Part shown: in pieces, positions 9,652 through 20,300 of the stretch | Layout of the letters: each line of letters opens with the position of its first letter | Position numbering within the stretch: the first letter of the stretch is position 1 | Source: Photobacterium marinum | GTDB lineage: Bacteria > Pseudomonadota > Gammaproteobacteria > Enterobacterales > Vibrionaceae | Direction: 5' to 3' | DNA length: 64,000 nucleotides | Assembly (NCBI RefSeq): GCF_000331515.1 | Contig: NZ_AMZO01000026.1 | Location: 1 to 64,000, forward strand | Notes under the pieces: generated by a model | The model's input: the letters and a program-made list of their open reading frames with translations, nothing else | Database searches by the model: none | What the model was told of the DNA's origin: nothing | Made by a program: the position numbers and the translations under genes

Positions 9652-9680
9652 AAAAATGCTGCCCGAGGACAGCATTTTTT
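9652..9680 (-). terminator. Terminator of the parAB operon
   Basis: A 10-bp perfect stem AAAAATGCTG (9652-9661) / CAGCATTTTT (9670-9679) with an 8-base loop. It lies directly after the parB stop codon on the minus strand and ends in a T-run in that direction. Confidence 0.85.
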
Positions 9681-9689
9681 CTACTTATC

Positions 9690-10664
9690 TTACGCTAGGG
9701 CATCAATTACGGCTTGCTTGATTTTTGCCTGTAGCGTTTCGTCAAGTCCTGCAAGATTGATAACTGCACTCTTACTGTTTTTTTGTTTCCATTCAACTTT
9801 CTGTCTTGCAGTGTTCCCGTTCCACAGGGTTTCAGGTTCAACCTTCTTGCTTGACGATCGCTTTTTGATATTTAGCTGGTTGAAGCTGCGGTTAAGCAGG
9901 TCAAAGCGCTCATTAGATGTCAGCTCGTCTGGTGCGGTTGAGCCGATATTTCCAAGGTATCTTTCATGTAGTTGTTGGGGCTCAACGGTGCTGTCTTTTA
10001 GCGAGTTATTCAATGTGACCATACGGTTCATCAAACGCGCACTGATCTCATTGCTGCCCATAACCGACCAGAAAACAGGATCCAATGTGATCGCATTGAG
10101 GTAACGAGACATCAGTGTAGGATCTACGTTTTCGTTTTCTGCAAATTGTTTTTGGGTAAGATCTGGAGCTTCATCTTTTAATAGATTTAGTTTGGCAGCG
10201 AAATAATGTCCCCAGTCCAGGTAGCTGAATGCTTTACGTTTGTCTGACTGCAGAACGATAAATTCAGCATCTTTTGGCGCTATCTTTGTGTCACTTACAT
10301 CAATCCGCAGTGGAGCATCGGCCATATCTGCACATGTCATACGGCGCGAACCGTCAACAACATACACTAACCCATCTTCCCCTTGGTAACCGATGGCATT
10401 GGTGATTTGGTTGCCGTTGGCAATGCCGTCATAAATATCAGCCAGCTTGTCACGGGTCAGTTCTTCCGGGCGACGGATGTTGAGTGGATCGACTCGAACA
10501 TGCTTTTGGATCTCTTCCGTGCCTTTGTATGTGTGGAGCCTTAGTGATATCTCTTGGCCTGATGGCAGTTTGATTTTGTTCGTTACCGGTTTTGCCTGCG
10601 GTTTAATACCTGATGCACCTCGGTTGATACCACCGAAGCCGGTCACTTTTTTTGTTCTATTCAT
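9690..10664 (-). CDS. parB: ParB partition protein
   Basis: Centromere-binding partition protein of 324 residues. The N-terminal arm (GFGGINRGASGIKP) is followed by the ParB/sulfiredoxin-like domain with the CTP-binding type motif VVDGSRRMTCA and an upstream LTRDKLADIYDGIANGNQ segment. A helix-turn-helix region (LTQKQFAENENVDPTLMSRY) comes next, and a basic linker with RSSSKKVEP precedes the C-terminal dimerisation part. Its ATG overlaps the parA stop by one base (TAATG), so the two are translationally coupled. Family resemblance is to ParB2-type and large Vibrio plasmid proteins. Confidence 0.88.
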   Translation of the reverse strand: MNRTKKVTGFGGINRGASGIKPQAKPVTNKIKLPSGQEISLRLHTYKGTEEIQKHVRVDPLNIRRPEELTRDKLADIYDGIANGNQITNAIGYQGEDGLVYVVDGSRRMTCADMADAPLRIDVSDTKIAPKDAEFIVLQSDKRKAFSYLDWGHYFAAKLNLLKDEAPDLTQKQFAENENVDPTLMSRYLNAITLDPVFWSVMGSNEISARLMNRMVTLNNSLKDSTVEPQQLHERYLGNIGSTAPDELTSNERFDLLNRSFNQLNIKKRSSSKKVEPETLWNGNTARQKVEWKQKNSKSAVINLAGLDETLQAKIKQAVIDALA

Positions 10665-11917
10665 TAGTTAGCCCGTCCGGAAATTTTCTTGATATTAGCC
10701 ATGATTTCTTCGTATACCGCTTTGGTTGAAACCACGGCATTGTCGTAAGCCGATGATGACGCGTATTTGTTGTCGCGGGCTTCGGTCTTCTGGATGTCAA
10801 AAATACTACGGTTGAGGTTGTCCGCAGCTAGGAACAGTTCAGAGTGCTTGATTGAATTTGAGCACAGGTGTTCAACAAATGAGCGGATAATCATGTTGGA
10901 GGTTTGCTCAACCTGAGGACTGTTAGAATCCACGTTGACACGTAAGCACTTGAACATCTTCAATTGCTCGCCACCGCTTGGCAGTTGGCGGATACGGTCT
11001 TTTATAAAGGTGATAAAGTTCTTCGTTGATAGGTAATCGAGCTTGTGCGGTGTTACCGGCAATAGCAGGAAATCTGCCGCTTCAAGAGCAGACCAACAAA
11101 TGGGGCTATCCTGTGGCGGAGTATCAATAAAGATAATGTCGTAATGTTCTTTTAGGATAGGCAAGATGAAATTGCGCAGCTCCTGAAGCAGTTCTGCTTT
11201 GCCTTCATCATTAAGCTCAGCATAAATATCACTGAAAACCTCATCCTCCGGAAATGCTGAGTACACATCTAAATTAGGCAGGTGTGTGTTGAATGCCGCA
11301 CCCAATACGACCTCTTGCTCTGAAAGGCCGTAGTTTTCGATATATTCGTTAAAGGACGGTGTGTATTTACGTAGTGCGATATCTGCAATAGTCAGATAGA
11401 TCCCATCGTCATCTTTCGGCTGGGCTTGAAGACCTGCGGAACCCTGAGGGTCAAGGTCAAGGATACACACCCGGGCATTGAGGTTTAAATCTAGAGCAGC
11501 GGCCGTTGCCAAGGATTTCGTTGTTGTGGACTTACCCGTCCCCCCTTTATGGTTCTGAACAGAAATAACGCTGGATGTGAAGTCATCACGGTATTGGCGG
11601 TGACCAAGGTGGTCTAGGATCACCTGGACATCAAAGCGATTATAAAGAGAAGATTTACCCTGTTGGATAGGTTCGCCAATGACCTCTTCTTCTTCCAGCG
11701 CGGTGATGCGCTTGTTGAATGTTTTGGTTGATAGATTGACGATTTCACGGATTTTAGTTTTGTTTAATGAATGGTTATAGATAAGGCGATCGACACCTTC
11801 ATCAAGTTCGCTGTCGGTAACATTTATACGTGACTTTTCATTGATGATGTCTTTTAAACGGACATCTTCATGCTGCATGCGTTCAGCGCAATCATCCAGT
11901 GCTAACAATACATCCAT
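10664..11917 (-). CDS. parA: ParA partition ATPase
   Basis: Type Ia ParA of 417 residues that moves plasmid copies using ATP. The N-terminal 100 or so residues form a helix-turn-helix extension (NKTKIREIVNLSTKTFNKRI), which lets such ParAs repress their own promoter. The ATPase core has the deviant Walker A motif KGGTGKSTTTKS, the Walker A' region ILDLDPQGSAG and Walker B IIFIDTPPQDS. The frame also opens from a TTG six codons upstream (11935); the ATG at 11917 is preferred because a GGATGG stretch precedes it. First gene of the parA-parB operon. Confidence 0.92.
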   Translation of the reverse strand: MDVLLALDDCAERMQHEDVRLKDIINEKSRINVTDSELDEGVDRLIYNHSLNKTKIREIVNLSTKTFNKRITALEEEEVIGEPIQQGKSSLYNRFDVQVILDHLGHRQYRDDFTSSVISVQNHKGGTGKSTTTKSLATAAALDLNLNARVCILDLDPQGSAGLQAQPKDDDGIYLTIADIALRKYTPSFNEYIENYGLSEQEVVLGAAFNTHLPNLDVYSAFPEDEVFSDIYAELNDEGKAELLQELRNFILPILKEHYDIIFIDTPPQDSPICWSALEAADFLLLPVTPHKLDYLSTKNFITFIKDRIRQLPSGGEQLKMFKCLRVNVDSNSPQVEQTSNMIIRSFVEHLCSNSIKHSELFLAADNLNRSIFDIQKTEARDNKYASSSAYDNAVVSTKAVYEEIMANIKKISGRAN

Positions 11918-12061
11918 TTTATACCATCCACTCAACTAAAGAATATTTAATGCGATGATGATAATGGTGTTTCCACCTTAGAGCAATGATTTTTGTATTT
12001 TATTGTGGAATATTGTTGTCTTTAATTTACTTTGACAGATAAGATGGTACTTTTTTGTCAC

Positions 12062-12109
12062 TTTCTTATTTAGATAAGTAGCTGATTATAAAAGGTTGTA
12101 CCTGCACAA
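12062..12109. repeat. 48-bp repeat copy 1 (candidate parS or parA operator)
   Basis: This segment and 13710-13757 align without gaps at 41 of 48 positions. Both end in TTGTACCTGCACAA, an imperfect inverted repeat (TTGT ... ACAA). This copy sits about 150 bp upstream of the parA start, where a type Ia ParA would bind its operator or ParB its centromere. The repeat is seen directly; the role is inferred. Confidence 0.5.
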
Positions 12110-12570
12110 TATCTCTTAGGTTTATTTTTGTCTATTTTTGCGGTTCGGGCGTTCAATCAGTATATTTTATGAGTGCTTTTTTAGTTTAGGGAGATATAAG
12201 TTAAGCGCTACAGTACTATTTGCCAGGGGATCACTACTACCTTTTCCGTTTTGTGTCTGTATTGCGGACAATAAAGTGAGCTACTGGTTGTTGTTAATGC
12301 GGTGGTTGATGGTTTTTAAGTGCGCAGCCATTGCGTGTCAATTTCGTTATCATCCCATCTTTGCCCATGGTGAGCTATCTGGATGCAAATCACCCTCACC
12401 TGTTTTTGGAAAAGAGGATATTGTTATTAGCTATCTGTTTCCCTCCTGAGAGTTACTGCTTGTTTCCTTTGCTGCAACCAGTTCGTAACTGGGCTTACGC
12501 AAGCAGTGATGATTTGTTCAGTCGATTTTAATTCCACTATGCTTTTGTCGCGGATATTAAGAGTGGCACT
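12110..12570. other. No gene supported
   Basis: A 103-codon frame (12138-12449) exists, but it is Cys/Phe-rich with no family resemblance and no ribosome-binding site. It is best treated as chance. No other structure was recognised. Confidence 0.35.
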
Positions 12571-13020
12571 TTAACCCGGATCTATATCCTTAGTTCCGCA
12601 ATATAGGCAATCCAATTTACGAATATCTTCAACTTTATGTCCGCAACAGTTACAAGCTTTATAGCTGGCATACCACTGTTCGATTTTATCAAGTGTGTGC
12701 CGTGCATCTTGGCTTTGTACTCTAGCTTTTCAGCAAAGCTATGCTATAAGGAACTGCTATGTGTTTAGTTAGCTAGCTTGTGATTCTTCTCATACTGACT
12801 CATTTCAGCGTTTCTACTATCTCCGTTTATCGACAACGAGAGAGTGACTGAGTCTGTGTTGAAAATCAGTACGAGTATTAGCGTTTACTCGTGGCATTTA
12901 GCTACAAGCAACTCGCTCTAGCTAGATTGGCGCTATTCTTCTGGCATGATAGCTGATGTTGTTTACGTCTGAGGTTTTTCTCTGCACACTCAACAAACCT
13001 TGGATTTGCTTCTTTTTTAA
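12571..13020 (-). pseudogene. Decayed IS605-type TnpB (OrfB) gene
   Basis: Read on the minus strand and allowing frameshifts and stops, TnpB motifs appear in order: PRFVECAEKNLRRKQ, an ANTRTDFQHRLSHSLV block, LEYKAKMHGTHLIK, then a zinc ribbon CNCCGHKVEDIRKLDCLYCG with its four cysteines. Several frameshifts and in-frame stops show that it is dead. TnpB is the RNA-guided nuclease of IS200/IS605 elements; the N-terminal part and any end structures for a guide RNA were not found. No TnpA was seen nearby. Confidence 0.75.
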
Positions 13021-13290
13021 CGTCAGATTAAATAGCAAATTGTGATAATTCTAAATCGATACCTCCCTCCCCCTCAACTTCTCTAACTGCCGACTCAGTG
13101 TTTGCTTGTTAGGACTCATTGAAAGGAAGTGAATTATTTTACTGTTTTTTTCCAATAGGTAGGGAGCTGACAAGCGGTAATTGTTAGGAGCTGAAGCGGT
13201 TTTGGGGACGTGTTAATAAGGTGTGCTTCTTAATGATTTTCATGTTTGTAGAGCGAAAAGGAAGGAATCAATACTTGCTGAAATCATAGA
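13021..13290. other. No gene seen
   Basis: Probably the upstream part of the dead TnpB gene (13021-13060 reads in a plausible frame on the minus strand), then unassigned sequence. No intact frame. Confidence 0.3.
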
Positions 13291-13322
13291 ATAAAAAAAC
13301 GCCATACAAAAGATGTATGGCG
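13291..13322 (-). terminator. Hairpin with minus-strand T-run
   Basis: Perfect 8-bp stem CGCCATAC (13300-13307) / GTATGGCG (13315-13322), preceded by seven A on the plus strand. It would end leftward transcription. No gene that uses it was found, so it is probably a relic of a lost one. Confidence 0.6.
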
Positions 13323-14351
13323 GTTCAATATCAGTAAGGTGATATAGCGATAAGGCTAGTATCAATTGAGTCAGTTTGATTTTATGAACATGTCTTGTCA
13401 CAGACAAGTCAATATTGACAGCCTGGTTAATAACGGGGCAAGTTTATGTTGCTGTTTATTTGAGCGCCTTCGCAATTATATGGTGTTTTATATTGGCTCT
13501 TGTTCATATATAAGTGATGTCTTTTTGCCTGAGGAGGCTGTTGCGGTATCGTTGAGGAGTTTGCTCGAAGATATGGCAGTATCAGTCGCTAGTTACCATA
13601 TTTTATCTGTGTGCGTATGAATCAGTGTTTAATAATCGCGGTATCAGTTTCAGTTGAGAGTAATTCTGCGATTGATAATGTATTATTCATTGTTATCAAA
13701 AATACCATTTTTCTTATTTTGTTAAGTTGTTGATTTTAAATGATTGTACCTGCACAACGTGCAAAAGATTTTAGTGCTGGTTAGTTGAGTCTTGCAATCA
13801 ACTTTATTTGTCGCAGCTGAGCTAATATCTGTATTTACTTTTGAACTGATAACATATGAGCAATCGGATTTTCTATAGTGGAGAATTCAGCAGTTGTTCC
13901 ACAGGTAAATGATGCTGGCAGAGTTCTATCGGCTTTCATGTAAGTTAGGTCCCCTCCCCTTTAATTTGTATTTTGGATAATTGTTATCAGTAAATGAGCT
14001 TGAATTGGAATATTAATAGGCTCAATCGTTGAGGAAATTGTTGTCGGAAAACCCAAGATACAGTTGCATAGCCGGGATATGATGAGCATCAATCTCAAAG
14101 TGCATTTGAAGAATGAATCAAGAGATGGATGTGTTCACTGTAAGATACTGGCGAATTACAGTCTTAAAAGCTTGGCTACTGGGAAGTACGGCCCTTGCCT
14201 ATTTCTGGCTTGGTAAAATATAAATCGCATCAGTCATTATGTGTAAAACATCAATCGGATATTTCTGAGCGGTCGCGGTAAAGTTGAGGCTATGCTCTGG
14301 GATAAATAAGAGTATGATGGCAAGTAACCTCAGCTACAGATTGTTATGTAA
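13323..14351. other. Long gene-poor stretch
   Basis: Apart from the second 48-bp repeat copy, no supported feature. An 84-codon frame (13366-13620) has no ribosome-binding site or recognised motif. The stretch is AT-rich and looks like decayed DNA. Confidence 0.35.
13710..13757. repeat. 48-bp repeat copy 2 (candidate parS or operator)
   Basis: Second copy of the element at 12062-12109 (41 of 48 matches, no gaps), in the same orientation, about 1.65 kb away. Immediately after it the sequence TGCAC-AAC-GTGCA forms a small extra palindrome. Having two spaced copies near parAB suits a centromere better than a simple promoter, but this is inference. Confidence 0.5.
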
Positions 14352-14924
14352 ATGAACCACACCCAGCTATTACTAGATGTTAGCACTAACGCCCTACTAC
14401 ACCTCGAATTTAAAAAACTAGACAAACCACTTAGCTTAATTGAAAGAAATAACCTTCTGGTTAAGTATTTCAAGCGTATTGTAAAAGCAAATCGCTATCG
14501 TACTATTCGAAAATCGGCCAAACAATGGATATCACTTGGTCGCCAGTCAGATACCAACCTGGAGTCAATCCTTGATACTGAAGTTGAGCGTTTGCTGCAG
14601 ACCTGTTCAACTGACTTGTACCGTTTTGTCGGACTTGTTGCTGACCTTGAGCTGACGTTGAACACAAAAGTTCAATATTCGAAAGCTTGTGATATTGATT
14701 TAAATGCGCGGTATGGCAAGGTACTGGTCTGTGTGGTTGATGAGGATTTAACGTCTAGCTTTGATAGTGAAGGGCTGATGATTAAATCAACCCAGATTCT
14801 CTTTATTGGTAATGCTGAGCTTAAAGATGTGTTTTCTGCTGTGATAGATCAAACGCGATATTTTCAATCTGTTGTTGCCTATGAAGATGAAATACATTTA
14901 AGGATTGAGTTGTTTCGGATGTAA
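14352..14924 (+). CDS. DUF2913-like hypothetical protein
   Basis: Predicted soluble protein of 190 residues. The N-terminal half (ALLHLEFKKL, NNLLVKYFKRIVKANRYR, KQWISLGRQSDTNLE) resembles DUF2913 proteins, which are common in Vibrio and of unknown function; this is from memory. The C-terminal half has alternating strand-like segments (YGKVLVCVVDEDL, STQILFIGNAEL). It starts a short run of small same-strand cargo genes, but a 240-bp gap separates it from the next one. No signal peptide or membrane segment. Confidence 0.7.
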   Translation: MNHTQLLLDVSTNALLHLEFKKLDKPLSLIERNNLLVKYFKRIVKANRYRTIRKSAKQWISLGRQSDTNLESILDTEVERLLQTCSTDLYRFVGLVADLELTLNTKVQYSKACDIDLNARYGKVLVCVVDEDLTSSFDSEGLMIKSTQILFIGNAELKDVFSAVIDQTRYFQSVVAYEDEIHLRIELFRM

Positions 14925-15165
14925 ATGGTTTTCTTATTAGTAATCTCACTGTTCAGAGTCTCTTCCTTTAATTTGTTTTTTCACTCGCACTACCAGGTTA
15001 GCCAATTAGGTTTGTATGGTTGTGGGTTTATGTGTCGCGCAAATCTAGTGTATTGAGGCTGTTGAAAATAACTGGGTTTGTTGAATTGTTTATGACTGTT
15101 AGTTCTGCCGAAGAAGTGTTGCGAGATGAATGAATTACGCGGTGTGATCCAATGAGGGGAAAATA

Positions 15166-15621
15166 TTGATTCATAAACTACTCAGTACTGAAGAGCATTT
15201 TCATCGACTTACAACTATTGCTTTTGATGAGCTTCGTACTATTTATCAACCAACAAAATTAGCCCACGAACAAAAATCTCAATCACATGAAAAGTGGGAG
15301 CCTTTTGGTTATTTTATTGGTAATAACTTGGTCGGATGTATTGAGGTAAGTATAAACAATGATGTTATGAACCTAAGAACATTGGCTGTGGCTAAAGGTT
15401 ATAGACGACAAGGTATCGCAAGAAAGCTGATTGATGGTGTACTCCCAAAGTATTCTGGAGTTAAATCGATATCAGTTTGGTGTGTTGAACAAACTGGTAA
15501 TGTTACGGTATTTAAACACTTAGGCTTTGAAGTAACTCAAAGCTTTTACTCAAAGCTATTTGAGCTGCAAGATGGTTCAAAAGCTGTCGAGGTTCAGCTT
15601 ATGCGTGATGTAATGGTATAA
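15166..15621 (+). CDS. GNAT N-acetyltransferase
   Basis: Acetyl-CoA-dependent N-acetyltransferase of 151 residues. Motif A, the acetyl-CoA pyrophosphate loop, is LRTLAVAKGYRRQGIARKLI (about residues 69-88), and the C-terminal VFKHLGFEV segment is the usual motif B ending. It uses a TTG start at 15166 with a GAGGGG ribosome-binding site just upstream; no better ATG exists inside the domain. Substrate unknown. It is one of a row of small same-strand cargo genes. Confidence 0.85.
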   Translation: MIHKLLSTEEHFHRLTTIAFDELRTIYQPTKLAHEQKSQSHEKWEPFGYFIGNNLVGCIEVSINNDVMNLRTLAVAKGYRRQGIARKLIDGVLPKYSGVKSISVWCVEQTGNVTVFKHLGFEVTQSFYSKLFELQDGSKAVEVQLMRDVMV

Positions 15622-15740
15622 AGAGGCTTAAGGCTCTGCATTACAATTGATGGCTTTGGTGTTAGGTTTTCTGCGGTGATAATAGCGTATCTTCTCGTAA
15701 CTGTGAGACTTTCTAGAGATAACTAATCAGGGAGAGAAAG

Positions 15741-16376
15741 TTGAAGGAATATAAAGCATATCTGTTTGATATGGATGGGACGCTGGTAAATTCGGAACCG
15801 CTCAAAGGGTTAGCTTTGTCGTTAGCATGTGGCCATTATGGTTCGGATGTAGACTTTAATGTTTACAAAGGTGTCATGGGAGAAAGTTGGTCTGTTGTAA
15901 CCGGTCATTTTTTCAAGCATGCTGAAATCAATCCAGACTTACCTGAGTTTAATCAGTTTTTCAGAGGCCATTATGAAAAGTTATTGTCGGAAAAACTTGA
16001 GTTAAACCGAGGCGCTCTGGATTATCTTTTGCACTTGAAAAGATCAGGCAGAAAGTGTGCTGTAGTGAGTTCGGCGGCAACTTGGATGGTCAACAGTATA
16101 TTGGCTGCTTTGGGGTTAACGGAACTGTTTGATGTCGTCATTACTCAAGAGCATGTAACTAGGCATAAACCGGACCCAGAAGCGTATACACTCTCTTTAA
16201 ATCAGTTGGGCTTGAAAGCCTCTGAAGTTCTAGTGTTTGAAGATTCAAACGTAGGGGTTGAGGCTGGTGTTGCAGCTGGTTGTGATGTTGTCGCATTTAT
16301 CCACGAGTTCAATCGAAATAACGATCTCAGCAAGGCGATAAAGTTCATAGTTGATTACGATGAAATGTTTGTATAA
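15741..16376 (+). CDS. HAD-superfamily phosphatase (beta-PGM-like)
   Basis: Hydrolase of 211 residues with all four HAD motifs: the nucleophile DMDGTLVNSEP (about 10-20), the Ser of VVSSAATWM, the Lys of RHKPDPEAY and the acidic VFEDSNVGVEAG. The layout, with a cap domain between motifs I and II, matches the beta-phosphoglucomutase/sugar-phosphatase group. It begins with TTG behind an AGGGAGA ribosome-binding site, the second TTG start in a row among these cargo genes. Likely substrate is a small phosphorylated metabolite, not predictable further. Confidence 0.87.
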   Translation: MKEYKAYLFDMDGTLVNSEPLKGLALSLACGHYGSDVDFNVYKGVMGESWSVVTGHFFKHAEINPDLPEFNQFFRGHYEKLLSEKLELNRGALDYLLHLKRSGRKCAVVSSAATWMVNSILAALGLTELFDVVITQEHVTRHKPDPEAYTLSLNQLGLKASEVLVFEDSNVGVEAGVAAGCDVVAFIHEFNRNNDLSKAIKFIVDYDEMFV

Positions 16377-16503
16377 ACATTGACTATGAGGCTCGTTGTT
16401 AGATGGTGTACATAACTCCATATGGACGGCGTTGGAGGTTTGATAAGTAAGATTATCAAAATGCTGTATAGAATGTTTTAGCTGCCTGGCAGGACAAGAA
16501 AAG

Positions 16504-17061
16504 ATGAAACTGGATGAAGTGAAAATTCGAAGTGCTAAATCGAGTGAATTAGACGAGCTCTACCATTTAGTGACCTCAGATGAGGAATGGACCAAGTTTA
16601 ATGGTCCTTACTTTCTTTATTCTACGCCGACACTTAACGAGTTTGCTAAAGGTACATTCTCACGCCTTTGTGACGGTACAGACATGCAGTTGATAACTGT
16701 CAATGATATACCAGTTGGCTCGGTCAGTTATTATTGGGAATGCGAGGCGACTCGTTGGTTAGAGGTAGGTATCATCATATATAGCTCCAACTTTTGGGGT
16801 AAAGGGTTGGCAGCTAAGGCACTTCCTCTATGGATAAGTCACTTGTTTTCAACACTTGAAATTGAGCGTGTGGGATTGACTACTTGGTCGGGAAACCCTC
16901 GTATGATGGCATGTGCTGAAAAACTTGGGCTACAGCAAGAAGCCCGTCTACGTAAAGTTCGTTATTATCAAGGGCATTACTACGACTCTGTTAAATACGG
17001 AGTTCTCAGAAGTGAATGGGAAGAGCGCAATAAAAAAGGTCCTTATCTTACCAATTGGTAG
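16504..17061 (+). CDS. GNAT N-acetyltransferase (RimJ/RimL-like)
   Basis: Acetyltransferase of 185 residues of the RimJ/RimL-like (Acetyltransf_3) type. The acetyl-CoA loop reads YSSNFWGKGLAAKALPLW, followed by IERVGLTTWSGNPRMMACAEKLG (split motif A/B region) and the typical tail VRYYQGHYYDSVKYGVL. It may act on protein N-termini, an antibiotic or a small amine. It has its own ATG start. The preceding gap contains GTTAGAT, which by itself is not enough to call an integron site. Confidence 0.85.
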   Translation: MKLDEVKIRSAKSSELDELYHLVTSDEEWTKFNGPYFLYSTPTLNEFAKGTFSRLCDGTDMQLITVNDIPVGSVSYYWECEATRWLEVGIIIYSSNFWGKGLAAKALPLWISHLFSTLEIERVGLTTWSGNPRMMACAEKLGLQQEARLRKVRYYQGHYYDSVKYGVLRSEWEERNKKGPYLTNW

Positions 17062-17339
17062 CATTTAAGCACTTATAGTGCAAAGAATAGGTTATCTATA
17101 TACATCAAATTTGAGGTGGTTATTCTCTATCTGACGTAGATTATAATTGTTAAATTCACTTTTCTTCATCCAAAACAATCTTAGCTTCTCCCTCTTTACT
17201 GATACAGATAAAGCTGTGTGTATTAGAACTATTTGGCATAACGGGTACTTATTTAGGTATAACGAATCATGATGTAAGCGTTTTATTACCTCGTTGTAAC
17301 ATAACCATCTATGTGTGGTGTTGTTATGCAGGTGGTTAA

Positions 17340-20300
17340 ATGACAGGTCTAAAGAGTTTTGTGGGAGTTGCGTGGGCCATAGCGCTTACATCGTCGGCAT
17401 TTACTAATGCGAGTGTGAATAATGTAAGCTCTTTAGCGCTAGAAACAAATACATTTTCTTATGATCTATCTGGCCGTCTTATCGGTCATAACCAAGGAGA
17501 CGATGAGCGTCGATATCATTATGACGGTGAAGGAAATCTGTTGGCCGTTGTGTCAGATTTCTCTTCATCTTTTGTACCAGCAACATTAACTGCGCCAGCA
17601 ACACACCAAATTTTAAATTTCCAATTCCCAATTCACTTTCAATGGCAGAGTTCAGGTCCGCGCGTTATTTACGAGCTGTACATGGGACGAGAGCCTGAAA
17701 AACTATACCTGAAAAAGAGCGGAATGCTCACCACCAATGTTGATATTGACCTTTCCGGCATCCATGACGTGGCGCCGATTTATTGGAAGGTGGTATCGAT
17801 TGGCCCTGATCAATCCCGTGTTCAGAGTCAGCTGCAATCATTCTCTGCCCTTGATACAGACGCTGATAGCTTACCGGACCACCTTGAATACGGTTTGTGT
17901 ACCTCCGCATCTTCAAAAGATAGTGATGGAGATGGCGTTGAAGATCAGGATGAAATCCTAGTGAATGAGGTGATTAGGACGCTGTCCTCTCCTTGCTCCC
18001 CAGACAGTGATGGGGATGGTATGGAGGATGCTTTCGAGAGAAGTCATGGAAGTGATTTGTTGGCCATCGATGATAATCGAGGTGACAACTGGGAAGAGTA
18101 CGTCAATTGGTCGTCGGCTAAAGCGAAAGAGTTAAACGTACCTGAAAAGCACGCACCACGTTTGTTAGATCTTTCTGATAATAATGGCCATGCCTTGTCT
18201 GGCATCGTACCGAATGGGGACGATATTACCCTTATGTACTGGGTAAAAACGGAACGCTTTACTGATGTTCCGCAACACATGGGGGCGCATGATGACAGCA
18301 ATCGTCGCTTTTACATCGGTAATGATGCCAATGGCAATGTGTCGTTTGGCGTGGGTAACAGAGCCTCTGTTGAGGAAAACCCGAGATATCAGTCTGGTCG
18401 CTGGACGCATTTTGCCCTGACATACACCGATGGGACGGCAAGGGTTTATGTAAATGGCGAATTGCACAAAGTGCTTACGGGTATTTCTTTCGATAAGCCA
18501 AGTGCTTATACAATTTGGTTTGGTGATAGACATCAGAAAAAAGCTTGGAACCCAGAACCTATGGATGGGGTTGTTGATGATATTCAGGTATGGGACCAGA
18601 GTCTATCGATAGACCAAATACGCCGTTTTATGGTGAATGCACCTTCGAACAGCGACAACCATTTAAAGGCATGGTATGACTTCAGCGATTCGCGCGGTGA
18701 CTGGGTGAAAAACGGGGTAACGGGTCGTTATGATCTCAAGCTAATTGGTGGTGCGCATTTGAGCCCTGAGCCGGCCTTTAGCGATGCGGACAATGATGGG
18801 CTTGCTGATAGATTTGAGGTAAGCCTCTGTACAGATAGTAACAATGCCGATACCGATGGTGATGGTGTCACGGATGGTGTTGAATTAGGCGTTCACTCCT
18901 CTTTTGTATCAACTACGAATCCATGTGATACCGACACGGATAACGACGGTATCGATGACAAGTTCGAATTAGTTCATGGCAGCGATGCGTTGTTTAGTGA
19001 CGGACACCTTGATGCTGATGGTGACGGAAAAACAACGTGGAATAACTATGTGAACTGGCAATCTGAACGCGCTGATAAACAAGGGATACCTGTTGAGACC
19101 AGCGCGCGGGTGTTGAATATCACTGATAATGACGGTTATGCCATTTCAGGGGTTGTACCTGATGGCCGTGATATGACGTTGATGTATTGGCTGTATAGCT
19201 CCCAGGCAGCAGAGCAACTTTCAGGCAGTAACGATGGTAATAATCGCCTTTACTTAGGGGTCAACCGTAATTCAAAGCTGCTTTGGGGACTGGGATACCG
19301 CAGTAATCAAAACAACAGCGAAGGGGAGGGGCAACCTGGTGAGTGGGTGCATGTGGCATTAAGTCGTCAGCAAAATGTCCTTTCTGCCTATGTTAACGGT
19401 CATCGTGTGGATGAAACTAGCGTCCGGTCAAACTCTGCGTTGAGCCCTTATAGCTTATGGTTCGGCGCATTAAACAATAAAGCAAAAGCAGACAGTCTGA
19501 CTCAAGGTGTGATTGATGATATTCAGGTGTGGGGCAAAGGCTTAAGCCAGGCATCGGTTCGCCAATATATGATGGTGCCACCTCATGGTGATGAAGATGC
19601 ATTGATTGCTTATTATGACTTTATGAAGTCTCGCGGTTATTGGGTTCAAAACAAAGCTTCTGGGCAATATGACCTGAAATTAGTCAAGGGTGCAAAATTA
19701 ACAGCACAACCTGAGGACATTGACAGCGACAATGATGGCATCAGCGATCGCTTCGAGCGTGGTACTTGTACCGGGGTAAATAATCCTGATACGGATGGTG
19801 ATGGCATTTTGGATGGACAAGAATATGGCATTAACAGCTCGTATCAATTTGTTACTAATCCATGTTCAACTGATACCGATAATGATGGTATTTCCGATAC
19901 TTTCGAGCAGCAAAATGGCATGGATCCACTTCAGCATGATAGTGGTCGGATTGGAGCTGATAACACGTCTAATTGGCACAAATATGTTGATTATGTTGCA
20001 CGGCAGCAGCAAATCAATGGAGTGGATACCATCATACAGGATGCTGAATTAGATCTTGTTGATAATCAAGGTTATGCAATGTCGGGCGCTTTCCCTGAAG
20101 GGGGAGTTATCACCATAATGTATTGGTTAAAGTACAACAAGCTTGAGGACGACCAATATAGTGGAGTCATTGCTGAAAATGGCACCACGAAACTCGGTTA
20201 TGACGCACTATATCGACATCAAGTCGGTCAATGGGGGACTTACAATTCAATAGCTCAGAAGCCGTCAGTGAACAATTGGGTTCATTTAGCCTTGGTCGCA

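Noticed and set aside
12138..12531. Two overlapping frames of 103 and 66 codons
   Set aside because: No ribosome-binding site, no recognised motif, and a composition unlike real proteins. Treated as chance.
13366..13620. 84-codon plus-strand frame
   Set aside because: Lacks a ribosome-binding site and recognisable features; sits in decayed DNA.
14925..17061. Cargo genes (GNAT, HAD, GNAT) as integron cassettes
   Set aside because: GTTAGGT and GTTAGAT occur in the gaps and fit the short cassette-end pattern, but no matching opposite core or VCR-like body was found. Not enough to call attC sites.
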